Assembly: GCF_000308575.1 (NCBI RefSeq)
Contig: NZ_BAFZ01000164.1
Coordinates: 1-64,000 of the forward strand
Length of the DNA: 64,000 bases
Origin: Nocardia exalbida NBRC 100660
GTDB lineage: Bacteria > Actinomycetota > Actinomycetes > Mycobacteriales > Mycobacteriaceae
Direction of reading: 5' to 3'
The notes under the pieces are model-generated. The model saw only the letters and a list, made by a program, of their open reading frames with translations. It made no database searches and was not told the DNA's origin. Below, in pieces: positions 49,103 to 57,015 of the stretch; positions within the stretch are counted from its first letter, which is position 1, and each line of letters opens with the position of its first letter. The translations under genes and the position numbers were made by a program.

Positions 49103-49822
49103 TCACTTCGCCGGGGCGGGTGCCGGGGCCGGCATCGGCTGGTTGATCGTCGTGAAGTACTGGACTGCCGCCATGATCGCGACCGGAGCGGTGACGAGAA
49201 TCTGGCCCGCCAACGTCCCCAGCGCGCCGAGGGCCATCATTCCGCCCACACATCCGATGGCGGCTGCCGGAATGAAGCCTCCGAACAAGCCGATAATCGC
49301 CGCGGAAGCGACGGTCGCCCCGGCGATCCCGCCCAGCACGCAACCGACCGCCGCGCCGCCGATCCCGCCGACGGTGGTACCGATCGTCGCGCCCATGAGG
49401 ATCGTGGAGGACAGTCGCGCCCAGGCGGCTTGTTCCCGGTCGTACTGGGTCTTCCAGGGAGCCTGGTCTTCGTAGGGCAGCGCCACCGGCTTGTAGGCGG
49501 CGTGCTCGAGGTCGAACTGCGGCGTCAAGGTAGCAGTGCGGTCGCGGATTTCGGCGGCGATCGGGAAGACGAAATCATCGACCCGGAAAGACAATTCCGA
49601 ACCCGCCACCACAGCACCGCCGGGGGCCTTGATCTTCAGCACCCCCTCTTCGACGGCAATCGAGCCGGCCGCGAGATCGATCACCGATGACCGCTCTCCG
49701 ACCGATACCTTGTAACCGACCGCCGCGGCATCGTCCGGTGCCGCCGATACCGTTCCGGCCGTTCCGGCGGTTATGCCGAGCGTCGAGACGAGCAGCGACG
49801 CTGCTGCAATCGTTTTCCTCAT
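49103..49822 (-). CDS. Secreted/membrane protein of nocardial type, unknown function
   Basis: Encodes 239 residues from ATG 49822 (AAGGAAA upstream). A signal peptide MRKTIAAASLLVSTLGITAG ends near VSAAPDD. A beta-rich middle (YKVSVGERSSVIDLAAGSIA) is followed by a long Gly/Ala-rich hydrophobic segment (~150-225; GATIGTTVGGIGGAAVGCVL, AAAIGCVGGMMALGALG) and a PAPAPAPAK end. Such glycine-zipper-like segments may insert in membranes. I know no function for it. Confidence 0.8.
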   Translation of the reverse strand: MRKTIAAASLLVSTLGITAGTAGTVSAAPDDAAAVGYKVSVGERSSVIDLAAGSIAVEEGVLKIKAPGGAVVAGSELSFRVDDFVFPIAAEIRDRTATLTPQFDLEHAAYKPVALPYEDQAPWKTQYDREQAAWARLSSTILMGATIGTTVGGIGGAAVGCVLGGIAGATVASAAIIGLFGGFIPAAAIGCVGGMMALGALGTLAGQILVTAPVAIMAAVQYFTTINQPMPAPAPAPAK

Positions 49823-50032
49823 CTTTTTCCTTCTTCTCCGTGCCTCGAACCAGACGTTCGAGAGACTGCGAACACGCACGGGTGCGATTCGATTCGGTTC
49901 CGCCGACGAAACCGTCTCCGACTGCTCCCGCGCATCGTGCCCGACTCCATCCACATCAGATGGAATCGAGGAATTTCACCAGCGCCTCGTTGACTTCCGC
50001 TGGTCGCTCCTGCTCGAGCCTCGGCGCCCCGG

Positions 50033-50923
50033 TCACCGGCCGTCCGTGTACCGGGCGATCAGCTCGGCCGGGAAACCCAGATCGGCCTGCGCAACCGCCT
50101 TCGTCAGCGGCATGCCCAGCTCGCCCAGACGCGAACACCCCTCCGGTCCGATTGCTTCGTACGCGTACACGGCGAGTTGGTCGGTCCGGTCCTCGATCGA
50201 TTGCCGGCGCCGCCGCCCTTCCTCGCTGAGGGCGAGTCCGGGCCCATCCAGAAGCCACCCGCGAGCACGCAACCGCTCGATGCCGGTGGCCCACTCCTCT
50301 TCGCTCCAGTACCGGCTGACGCGGAGGGCTTCCGCGCTGATGGCCCCCGTCGCGGCATGCGTGATCAGGGCCTCCATACCATCGAGGCCTTCGGTGAACA
50401 GCAGCGCGACGTGTGCGTCGCCTCGGAATTCGCGCAGCAGAGTCTGCGCGTGCCACAGCACCAGGTGCGGAGCGTCCGGCCACGGCAGCTGCGCGTGTCC
50501 GGCGAACAGCGGACGTCCCTGAGGCCGATCGCATGCGCGTTCCGCGGCACGGCGTGCGAGATCGGCCGCCTCCCGAACCGTTGTACCGTCGACATCCTCG
50601 CCCCATGCTTGGCGCAGCGAGCGGTCGACGGCCTCGTACCGTGCCTCCAGGACGTGCCCAGGCGTGGCGGTGTGCCAGGCCGCGGGCAGCGCAGAGCGCA
50701 CCGCCACCGGATTGAAATTGAAGAATGTCGCGACGGCGACTTCCGCGGGTACCGGGCCCATCGCTGCCGAGCGGGGCGCGAAATATGTCGGGGCCCGCCC
50801 CTGCAAGCCGATTTCGGCATAGCACTCCTGCCCGTGCGGGCTGAAGTAGATCATCCCGTGAATCAGTTCGAGAGCGCGGAAGGTGAGCCGGGCGGTCTCC
50901 GGCGAAACAGTGGACATCGTCAT
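50033..50923 (-). CDS. SCO6745-family protein
   Basis: Encodes 296 residues from ATG 50923 (ATG 50917 is equally possible). LTFRALELIHGMIYFSPHGQ, YFAPRSAAMGPVPAEVAVAT and FFNFNPVAVRSALPAAW are the signature of the SCO6745 family of actinobacteria, whose C-terminal half looks like a winged-helix (WSEEEWATGIERLRARGWLL). Biochemical role is unknown. A copy of the palindrome lies 227 bp upstream (51150-51171). Confidence 0.8.
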   Translation of the reverse strand: MTMSTVSPETARLTFRALELIHGMIYFSPHGQECYAEIGLQGRAPTYFAPRSAAMGPVPAEVAVATFFNFNPVAVRSALPAAWHTATPGHVLEARYEAVDRSLRQAWGEDVDGTTVREAADLARRAAERACDRPQGRPLFAGHAQLPWPDAPHLVLWHAQTLLREFRGDAHVALLFTEGLDGMEALITHAATGAISAEALRVSRYWSEEEWATGIERLRARGWLLDGPGLALSEEGRRRRQSIEDRTDQLAVYAYEAIGPEGCSRLGELGMPLTKAVAQADLGFPAELIARYTDGR

Positions 50924-51149
50924 TCTTTCGAATTCGACTGGCGGAGAACAGGTCACGAACTCATCGCCTCTCGCCGACCGGGCCGGCACCCTCGCTTGCG
51001 GCGGGTGCGACACCGACCTCGCGAAGCGGCCTGCCCGCGACCAGACGCCTGCGAGACAGATCGTTCACAGTCAGGAGTGGGGCCATGCAGTTCCCTCGAT
51101 CGTCGTGTTTCGGATCTGGGCTTCGACCCTCCCTCCGGTGGGCCGAGTA

Positions 51150-51171
51150 TTGAAACTGAACTCAACATCAA
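51150..51171. promoter_or_regulatory. TetR-type palindrome, copy 3
   Basis: TTGAA-ACT-GA-AC-TC-AAC-ATCAA fits the shared 22-bp consensus with one mismatch in the right arm. It lies upstream of the SCO6745-family gene on the minus strand. A second TCAAG-type half-site follows at about 51186-51192. Confidence 0.5.
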
Positions 51172-51267
51172 GTTGTGACCTACGTCAAGTCTTGATCCGA
51201 AATCAACGTCATTTACGGTCCTGCCGGAACGGCGGAACTCCCGGCGGCGCCGGTGTCGGCTGTCGCT

Positions 51268-51417
51268 CTACCCGCAGGGCTCACAGGGGGCTTCGACGAC
51301 CTCGTCGGGGGCGACCCCGGCCGGTGGGCCGGGAGCTGAATTGTCGAAGACGACCGTGCCGTCCGCCGAAAGTTCGAGTACCACCGTCTGCCACACCGGC
51401 CTGCGACCGGAGTTCAC
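51268..51417 (-). pseudogene. C-terminal fragment of an unknown protein
   Basis: The frame from GTG 51417 to TAG 51268 reads RRPVWQTVVLELSADGTVVF DNSAPGPPAG-like sequence with coding character, ending EAPCEPCG. A stop lies just upstream. It is probably the end of a larger lost gene. No family recognised. Confidence 0.3.
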
Positions 51418-51523
51418 CAACAGCGTTGGCTAGGGGATATGAAGTCCTACCTGCCGCATCGCTGCCGCAAAAGCGGGCTGACTGATCACGGCGTGGCGGG
51501 TTCGTGGCTCGGACGGGCCTGGC

Positions 51524-52213
51524 TCACAGCGGGGAGATGCGCAGCGCGTTGACCCACAACCGGGTTCCGGTGCGCGTCAGTTCGTCCAGGTCGACCCTCA
51601 GATCCTCCGGTGTGCCTTCACCGGTCACGAAGTAGTCGAACGCGAGCCGACTGATCATCCCGGACAGTGCGCGCGAGGCCAACAGCGGATCGACTTCCGT
51701 GTCCGCGAGTCCCCGCGCCTGCAGGGACTCGATGCTGCGGGCGTTTCGCCGCACGAATGCCTCCGCGCGCCGCTGACGCAGTTTGCGGAACTCCGGGTCG
51801 ATGCTGGCTACCTGTTCGAGCAACGCCATCAGCTTGGCATTGCGCTTGTACGCCTCGAAGTACGCCCGGTTGCTCGCCTCGATGATCGCACCCGGGTCGG
51901 CGTCGGAGTCCACATGCGGCATGCCTGGATGCATCATGTCTTCCTGCGCCAACTCGAGGACAGCGGCGAAGATCTCCTCCTTGCTGGAGAAGTACGTATA
52001 GAAGGTGCCGGACGAGCATTTGGCCTCTGCGGTGATGTCGACCAGCCGGGTGTCGAGGTAGCCCGAACGCTCGAACACCGTACGGGCAGCTGCGATCAAG
52101 GCCGAGCGCGTCCGCAGTCCCCGACCGGTGGCCGGAAGCTCGCGCAGCAGCGCGGAGTTCGCCATGGACGGCGGCGGACCCTCGTGTTCTTCCCCGGCGG
52201 TTGATCGTGACAT
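51524..52213 (-). CDS. TetR-family regulator (paralogue B)
   Basis: Encodes 229 residues from ATG 52213. HTH: RGLRTRSALIAAARTVFERS, ITAEAKCSSGTFYTYFSSKE. Ligand domain: IIEASNRAYFEAYKRNAKLM, LSGMISRLAFDYFVTGEGTP. It is the intact partner of the frameshifted regulator at 48.2-48.9 kb. TetR proteins of this branch repress lipid or aromatic acid catabolism genes and are released by acyl-CoA-type ligands. It is the best candidate to bind the shared 22-bp palindrome. Confidence 0.9.
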   Translation of the reverse strand: MSRSTAGEEHEGPPPSMANSALLRELPATGRGLRTRSALIAAARTVFERSGYLDTRLVDITAEAKCSSGTFYTYFSSKEEIFAAVLELAQEDMMHPGMPHVDSDADPGAIIEASNRAYFEAYKRNAKLMALLEQVASIDPEFRKLRQRRAEAFVRRNARSIESLQARGLADTEVDPLLASRALSGMISRLAFDYFVTGEGTPEDLRVDLDELTRTGTRLWVNALRISPL

Positions 52214-52461
52214 GGAACAGTTATAGCAACGCAACCATCGGAGCTCGCCAGACCATGCCGCGACGAACCGCAGGCGACGTCGACCATTGCGGCGGAACCG
52301 CGGTTCAGGACTGGAAGACGAGCCGACCGACGGTCCTTCCGTCACCGGCGCTCGGCTGGGCGACGTCCTCGAGCTTCAGGACGTCCCGCGGCTCGCACGA
52401 GTTCGTTGACGCGCCATGCCTTGATAGAAGTTTCTCCTGATAAGTTTCGATGGTCGGGGAT

Positions 52462-53505
52462 TCAGATCCCTGCGGCATCTGCGATGGCGATGGCCTTGTG
52501 GACCAGAGCATCGATGCGCTCGACGGTCGGGGTGCCGGCTGCGGCCTTGTTCGCGGGGGTGTCCATCGCCCGGCGCATGACACCTTCGGCGATGATCGCC
52601 ACCTTCCACAGACCGAGTGCGTGCCAGAACTTCAGCGCCTGCGGGTCCCGGCCGGTCTCGTCGAGGTACATCCGGGCGAGTTCGTCCCGGTTCGGGAATC
52701 CCGCGAGTGTGGAGACCGGGAAGTCACCCCCCGTGTCCTCCCCCGGCTCGGGCCAGTAGGCGAGCATAGAACCCATGTCGGCCAACGGATCTCCGAGCGT
52801 GGACAGTTCCCAGTCCAGCACGCCGACGACCTCGCCGCTCGTGTGGGAGACGATCACATTGCGCAGGTGGAAGTCGCCGTGCACGAGCGCGAGTTCGGTC
52901 TGCTGGGGCACCGCGGCCATCAGCCTGCGGGTCAGATCGTCGAGTTCGGGCGATTCCCGGGTCTTGGACTTCTCCCACTGGCCGGACCACCGCGCGAGTT
53001 GGCGCCGCGCGTACGGCTTGTGGCTCGCCAAATCGGACAGTCCGGTCTGCTCTAGGTCGACGGCGTGGATTTGCGCGAGGGCGCGCGGCAGGGACTCCGC
53101 GATCTCGCGACGCCGTCGCTGGGGTAGTGACTCCGCGATCTCCATCGTGTCGACGACCTGGCCGTCGATGAAGTTCATCAGCACCAACGGCACGTCGGAG
53201 ATCGCGGAATTCTCTGCGACACCGAGGATCCGCGGTGCAGGGACCGAAGTGCCCGCGAGCGCGGACATGATCCGCGCCTCCCGCGCGACGTCGTGTGCCG
53301 AGACCAACAGGTGCCCCAATGGGGGCCGGCGCAGCACCCAGCGCCGACCGGCGTCGTCCCGCACGAGGTAAGTGAGATTGGACTGACCGAGACCGATCCG
53401 GTGGAAGCCCAGCCGGCCGGCGAACTCGATCCCGAGGTCGCCGAACCAGCGGGTGACCGCCGTCGGATCGATGCCGATCACATCTCGCGCCGAGGTCTCA
53501 GGCAC
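52462..53505 (-). CDS. APH-fold phosphotransferase associated with acyl-CoA dehydrogenase
   Basis: Encodes 347 residues from GTG 53505; the longer frame upstream belongs to the SDR stump and the dehydrogenase. IGLGQSNLTYLVRDDAGRRW and VLRRPPLGHLLVSAHDVARE are the ATP-binding lobe, LVHGDFHLRNVIV the catalytic Asp and GVLDWELSTLGDPLADMG the metal site. This is the ACAD10-like aminoglycoside-phosphotransferase family; relatives phosphorylate hydroxyacyl-CoAs before elimination by an acyl-CoA dehydrogenase. The dehydrogenase just upstream supports that role. Confidence 0.88.
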   Translation of the reverse strand: MPETSARDVIGIDPTAVTRWFGDLGIEFAGRLGFHRIGLGQSNLTYLVRDDAGRRWVLRRPPLGHLLVSAHDVAREARIMSALAGTSVPAPRILGVAENSAISDVPLVLMNFIDGQVVDTMEIAESLPQRRRREIAESLPRALAQIHAVDLEQTGLSDLASHKPYARRQLARWSGQWEKSKTRESPELDDLTRRLMAAVPQQTELALVHGDFHLRNVIVSHTSGEVVGVLDWELSTLGDPLADMGSMLAYWPEPGEDTGGDFPVSTLAGFPNRDELARMYLDETGRDPQALKFWHALGLWKVAIIAEGVMRRAMDTPANKAAAGTPTVERIDALVHKAIAIADAAGI

Positions 53506-53654
53506 CGAGTGGCGCTCCGTTCCGGTAGGGCACCGCGTCGCCGAGCCGCCGGCCGCCGTCGATGCGCCTCGGCCAGCTTGGTGCGCACGATCCCGGGCGC
53601 GACCGAGTTGACGCGAATCTTCGGCGACAATTCCAGCGACGGCATGGGAGTCAT
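53478..53654 (-). pseudogene. SDR C-terminal stump coupled to the dehydrogenase gene
   Basis: ATG 53654 overlaps the acyl-CoA dehydrogenase stop (ATGA). The 58-codon frame starts MTPMPSLELSPKIRVNSVAP GIVRTKLAEA, the strand and PG motif after the SDR active site, then degenerates (RRRPAARRRGAL). Another frame, RRLGDAVPYRNGAPLGA, looks like further SDR sequence, so a frameshift is also present. The Rossmann and Tyr-Lys parts are gone. Confidence 0.5.
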
Positions 53655-54883
53655 GCTCGGATACCTTCCGGTCGCAGGTCGCGGTACTGGCGCAGTTCGC
53701 GGCGGGCGATAGCGCGCTTGTGCACTTCGTCCGGGCCGTCGGCCAGGCGCAGGGTCCGCAGGTGCGCGTACGACATGGCGAGCGGGAAGTCGTCGGTGAT
53801 GCCCGCGCCACCGTGCACTTGGATGGCCCGGTCCACGATCCTCAGCGCGATGGCCGGGGCGGCGACCTTGATCGCGGCGATCTCGGTCTGTGCTTCCTTG
53901 TTGCCGACGGTGTCCATCAGATATGCGGCCTTGAGGGTGAGTAGCCGGACCATCTCGATGTCGATGCGCGCTTCGGCGATCCAGTCCTGGATGTTGGCGT
54001 TGTCGGCGATCGGCTTGCCGAACGTGACGCGCGACTGGGCGCGCTTGCACATCAGTTCCAGCGCGCGCTCGGCCGCGCCGATGGCACGCATGCAGTGGTG
54101 GATGCGACCGGGGCCCAGCCGGGCCTGGCTGATCGCGAAGCCCTCTCCCTCGCCTTTGAGGAGGTCCTCGACCGGAACCCGAACGTCCTTGAAGTCGATC
54201 TCGGCGTGACCTTCTCGGTCGGCGTAACCGAAGACCGGCAGATTGCGCATCACGGTCACACCGGGTGCGTCGATCGGTACCACCATCATCGACTGCTGCC
54301 GGTGCGTCGGGGCGGCCGGATCGGTCTTGCCCATGACGATCATGACCTTGCAGTTCTTGTGGAGGGCGTTGGAGGCGAACCACTTCCGGCCGTTGAGGAC
54401 GTATTCGTCCCCGTCCTTGACCATAGACAGTTCGACATTGGTGGCATCCGAGCTGGCCACACCTGGCTCCGTCATCGCGAACGCGGACGCCATAGTGCCG
54501 TCGAGCAGGGGTTTCAGATACTTCTCTTTGTGCTTCTCGGTGCCGAAGAGCTCGAGGACCTCCATGTTGCCGGTGTCGGGGGCGTTGCAGTTGCACGCCT
54601 CGGGCGCGATGTGGCTGCGGCCCATGATCTCCGCCAGCGGCGCGTACTCGAGGTTGGTCAGTCCGGCGCCGGTGGCAGGGTGTGGATGGAAGAGGTTCCA
54701 CAGGCCCCGCCTTCTCGCCTCGGCCTTGAGTTCCTCGAGTATCGGCGGATGGAAATGTGGATCGCCGGCCGCGCGCATCTGCTCCTCGTACATGGTCTCG
54801 GCCGGGTATACGTGTGCATCCATGAAATCCAGCAGTTCGTTCTGCAACTGCTGGGCGCGTTCGGAGATGTCGAACAGGGACAT
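53651..54883 (-). CDS. Acyl-CoA dehydrogenase
   Basis: Encodes 410 residues, the usual ACAD length. N-terminal helices (QQLQNELLDFMDAHVYPAET), FAMTEPGVASSDATNVEL (FAD/substrate binding), RKWFASNALHKNCKVMIVMG in the beta domain and QVHGGAGITDDFPLAMSYAH in the C-terminal helices are all present. The His-rich NLFHPH segment near residue 65 resembles the ACAD10/11-like and mycobacterial FadE branches. It oxidises an acyl-CoA alpha-beta bond; with the APH-fold kinase it could act on hydroxylated acyl-CoAs. Confidence 0.93.
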   Translation of the reverse strand: MSLFDISERAQQLQNELLDFMDAHVYPAETMYEEQMRAAGDPHFHPPILEELKAEARRRGLWNLFHPHPATGAGLTNLEYAPLAEIMGRSHIAPEACNCNAPDTGNMEVLELFGTEKHKEKYLKPLLDGTMASAFAMTEPGVASSDATNVELSMVKDGDEYVLNGRKWFASNALHKNCKVMIVMGKTDPAAPTHRQQSMMVVPIDAPGVTVMRNLPVFGYADREGHAEIDFKDVRVPVEDLLKGEGEGFAISQARLGPGRIHHCMRAIGAAERALELMCKRAQSRVTFGKPIADNANIQDWIAEARIDIEMVRLLTLKAAYLMDTVGNKEAQTEIAAIKVAAPAIALRIVDRAIQVHGGAGITDDFPLAMSYAHLRTLRLADGPDEVHKRAIARRELRQYRDLRPEGIRA

Positions 54884-54974
54884 GAGAACTCCTGATGGGT
54901 CCGGAGGGAATCGGGGGTGCGGCGCTCGTTGTGGCCGACGACAGCCGCGACGAGGTCGATGCCGCGGCAGGACC

Positions 54975-55790
54975 TCAGTCCTGCGCCAGCACCTTCGTCT
55001 GGTAGCGCCGCATGCCGCGCAGCCATCGGTCGTAGTCGGCGGCCTTGTGCCGGTACATGTCCAGCACCTGCGGGTGCGGCAGGATCAGGAAACGCTCTTC
55101 GTCGATCGCGGCGATCACGTCGGCCGCAACCTGGGCCGGTTCGAGCACCTCACCGGCGCTGGTGACGGCGCGGGTTGCCGCGGCGCCGAGGATGTCCCCG
55201 GAGTCCGCACCGAACAGCAGCTTCGTATTGACGCCCTGTGGGCACAGGCAGCTGACCCGCACCCCTTGGTCTCCGTAGGTGACGCTGAGCCACTCGGCGA
55301 AACCGACCGCGGCGTGCTTGGTGACCGCGTAGGTGGCCGACCCGATCTGGGTGAGCAGCCCCGCCGCGGAGGCGGTGCTGACGAAGTAGCCCGCACCCCG
55401 CTCCACCCATGCCGGGACCAGCAACTGCGCTGCCCGGATGTGGGCGCGCAGGTTCACGTCGATCGCCAGGCTCCACGCGGCTTCGTCGGCCTCGAGCCCA
55501 GGGGCACCGACGATGCCGGCGTTGGCGAAGTACATGTCGACGGGACCGAAGTGCTCGTCAGCCAACGCGATGAGTTGGCCAATCGCCTCGGTGTCCGATA
55601 CGTCCGCGCCGGCGGACACCGCGGTACCGGGATGGTCGGCGTTGATCCGGTCGGCGACGGCCTGAGCGGTGGATGCGTGCAGGTCTGCGACGACTACGCG
55701 GGTACCCGCACCGACGAGAGCCCGCGCGATAGCGCCGCCGATGCCTCCGCCACCACCGGTGACAATGGCGACCTTGCCTGCAACCTGCAC
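54975..55790 (-). CDS. Short-chain dehydrogenase/reductase
   Basis: Encodes 271 residues from GTG 55790 (an in-frame ATG at 55832 would add 14). VAIVTGGGGGIGGAIARALV binds NAD(P), MYFANAGIVG replaces the usual NNAG, catalytic Ser and Tyr-Lys lie in VSTASAAGLL and TYAVTKHAAVG. First gene before the dehydrogenase and kinase on the strand, behind the palindrome at 55891-55912. Probably oxidises a hydroxyacyl or alcohol intermediate of the same pathway. Confidence 0.9.
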   Translation of the reverse strand: MQVAGKVAIVTGGGGGIGGAIARALVGAGTRVVVADLHASTAQAVADRINADHPGTAVSAGADVSDTEAIGQLIALADEHFGPVDMYFANAGIVGAPGLEADEAAWSLAIDVNLRAHIRAAQLLVPAWVERGAGYFVSTASAAGLLTQIGSATYAVTKHAAVGFAEWLSVTYGDQGVRVSCLCPQGVNTKLLFGADSGDILGAAATRAVTSAGEVLEPAQVAADVIAAIDEERFLILPHPQVLDMYRHKAADYDRWLRGMRRYQTKVLAQD

Positions 55791-55890
55791 TACCGAACCT
55801 GCTTTCGTGTCTATGCGGGCGCGCCGCCACATCCGAACGGACGACCTCTACTACCTGCTGGACCCAACGCTGCCCTTGACACCTGTATAG

Positions 55891-55912
55891 TTGAAGTCGA
55901 CGTCAGTTTCAA
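55891..55912. promoter_or_regulatory. TetR-type palindrome, copy 4
   Basis: TTGAA-GTC-GA-CG-TC-AGT-TTCAA matches the shared consensus. It lies about 100 bp upstream of the SDR gene start, placing the SDR, dehydrogenase and kinase genes under the same control as the acyl-CoA ligase and the transporter. Confidence 0.65.
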
Positions 55913-56002
55913 TATCTGCCACGCGCCGAGAATCGGCTCGTGTGCCGCCCCATCGCGAGCCGGACATGACCACCGCTCGCCGCACCGAATCAAGCATGGC
56001 CC

Positions 56003-56905
56003 TTACACCGCTGCCGCGTGATACGTCTCCCGATGCTCCGCCCACGGACGCGACCGCTCCTCCGGACTCATCGCCAACAACGCCCGCAACTTCCCCCACG
56101 CCACCTCATCGACCGGCGTATACACCTGCATCCACGCATTCGGCACCGACGGCAACGACATACTCGTCAAAAACATCTCCAACTCCCCCACCGCCAAATT
56201 ACGCACCGACTTCGTCCGACTCACCGGCACCGCCACATCATTCAACGCCCACAACGACGCGAAACTCTCACTCTCCACACACAACTCCGCGATAAAACCC
56301 TCCCACCCCGGATCACCCAAATTCTTCGCATACGCCCCACGCAGATACCCCACCATCCGGCGTAAATCATCCCAATTATGCCGGTAGGCGTTGCAGCACT
56401 CCGGCGTCAAGAACACGCGACGCGCCACATTCCGCTCCCCCGTCAAAAACCCCGGGCACAACGCCTCATACGAAGAGTTATGCGCCAACACGTCATACCT
56501 GGCACTCAACACCACCCCCGGCAACGGCTCCAAGTGATCCAAGATCACCTGCAACTCCTCGGGTAACGCCGATCCGGATTCCACCGAAGGCACCGTCGGC
56601 ACATCCGCCAACCGATACAAATGCGCCTTCTCCGCCGCATCCAACGACAACGTCCGCGCCACCGCATTCAAAACCTGAACACTCACATTGATGCTGCGCC
56701 CCTGCTCGAGCCACGTGTACCACGTGATTCCTATCCCGGCCAATTGAGCGACTTCTTCCCGGCGGAGGCCCGGGGTACGTCTGCGCGGTCCAGGCGGTAG
56801 TCCTACGTCCTCGGGCGAGATCCGGGCTCGACGGGACTTCAGGAAGGCCCCGAGTTCGGCACGCCGGGCCTTGCGGACCGCCTGGACGTCGGCAACATCG
56901 GTCAT
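56003..56905 (-). CDS. Helix-turn-helix (MmyB-like) transcriptional regulator, intact copy
   Basis: Encodes 300 residues. The Xre-type HTH is near the N-terminus (AELGAFLKSRRARISPEDVG, LRREEVAQLAGIGITWYTWL EQGRSINVSV), followed by the MmyB-like PAS-type ligand domain (YDVLAHNSSYEALCPGF, NWDDLRRMVGYLRGAYAKNL, AGELEMFL-type end). These regulators often control a divergent oxidoreductase and may bind a fatty acid. Two damaged copies lie at 28.0-28.1 and 35.6-36.3 kb. The divergent neighbour here is a membrane protein. Confidence 0.9.
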   Translation of the reverse strand: MTDVADVQAVRKARRAELGAFLKSRRARISPEDVGLPPGPRRRTPGLRREEVAQLAGIGITWYTWLEQGRSINVSVQVLNAVARTLSLDAAEKAHLYRLADVPTVPSVESGSALPEELQVILDHLEPLPGVVLSARYDVLAHNSSYEALCPGFLTGERNVARRVFLTPECCNAYRHNWDDLRRMVGYLRGAYAKNLGDPGWEGFIAELCVESESFASLWALNDVAVPVSRTKSVRNLAVGELEMFLTSMSLPSVPNAWMQVYTPVDEVAWGKLRALLAMSPEERSRPWAEHRETYHAAAV

Positions 56906-57015
56906 CCTGAGATCCTCCCGTACCGTGCCACAGGTATCCAGGTGCTGGTAATACCAGTTTCGGAGGCGGGCCGGGCGGGGATGTTCGGTTCGACTTCACT
57001 GGGTACGCCTGTGGA

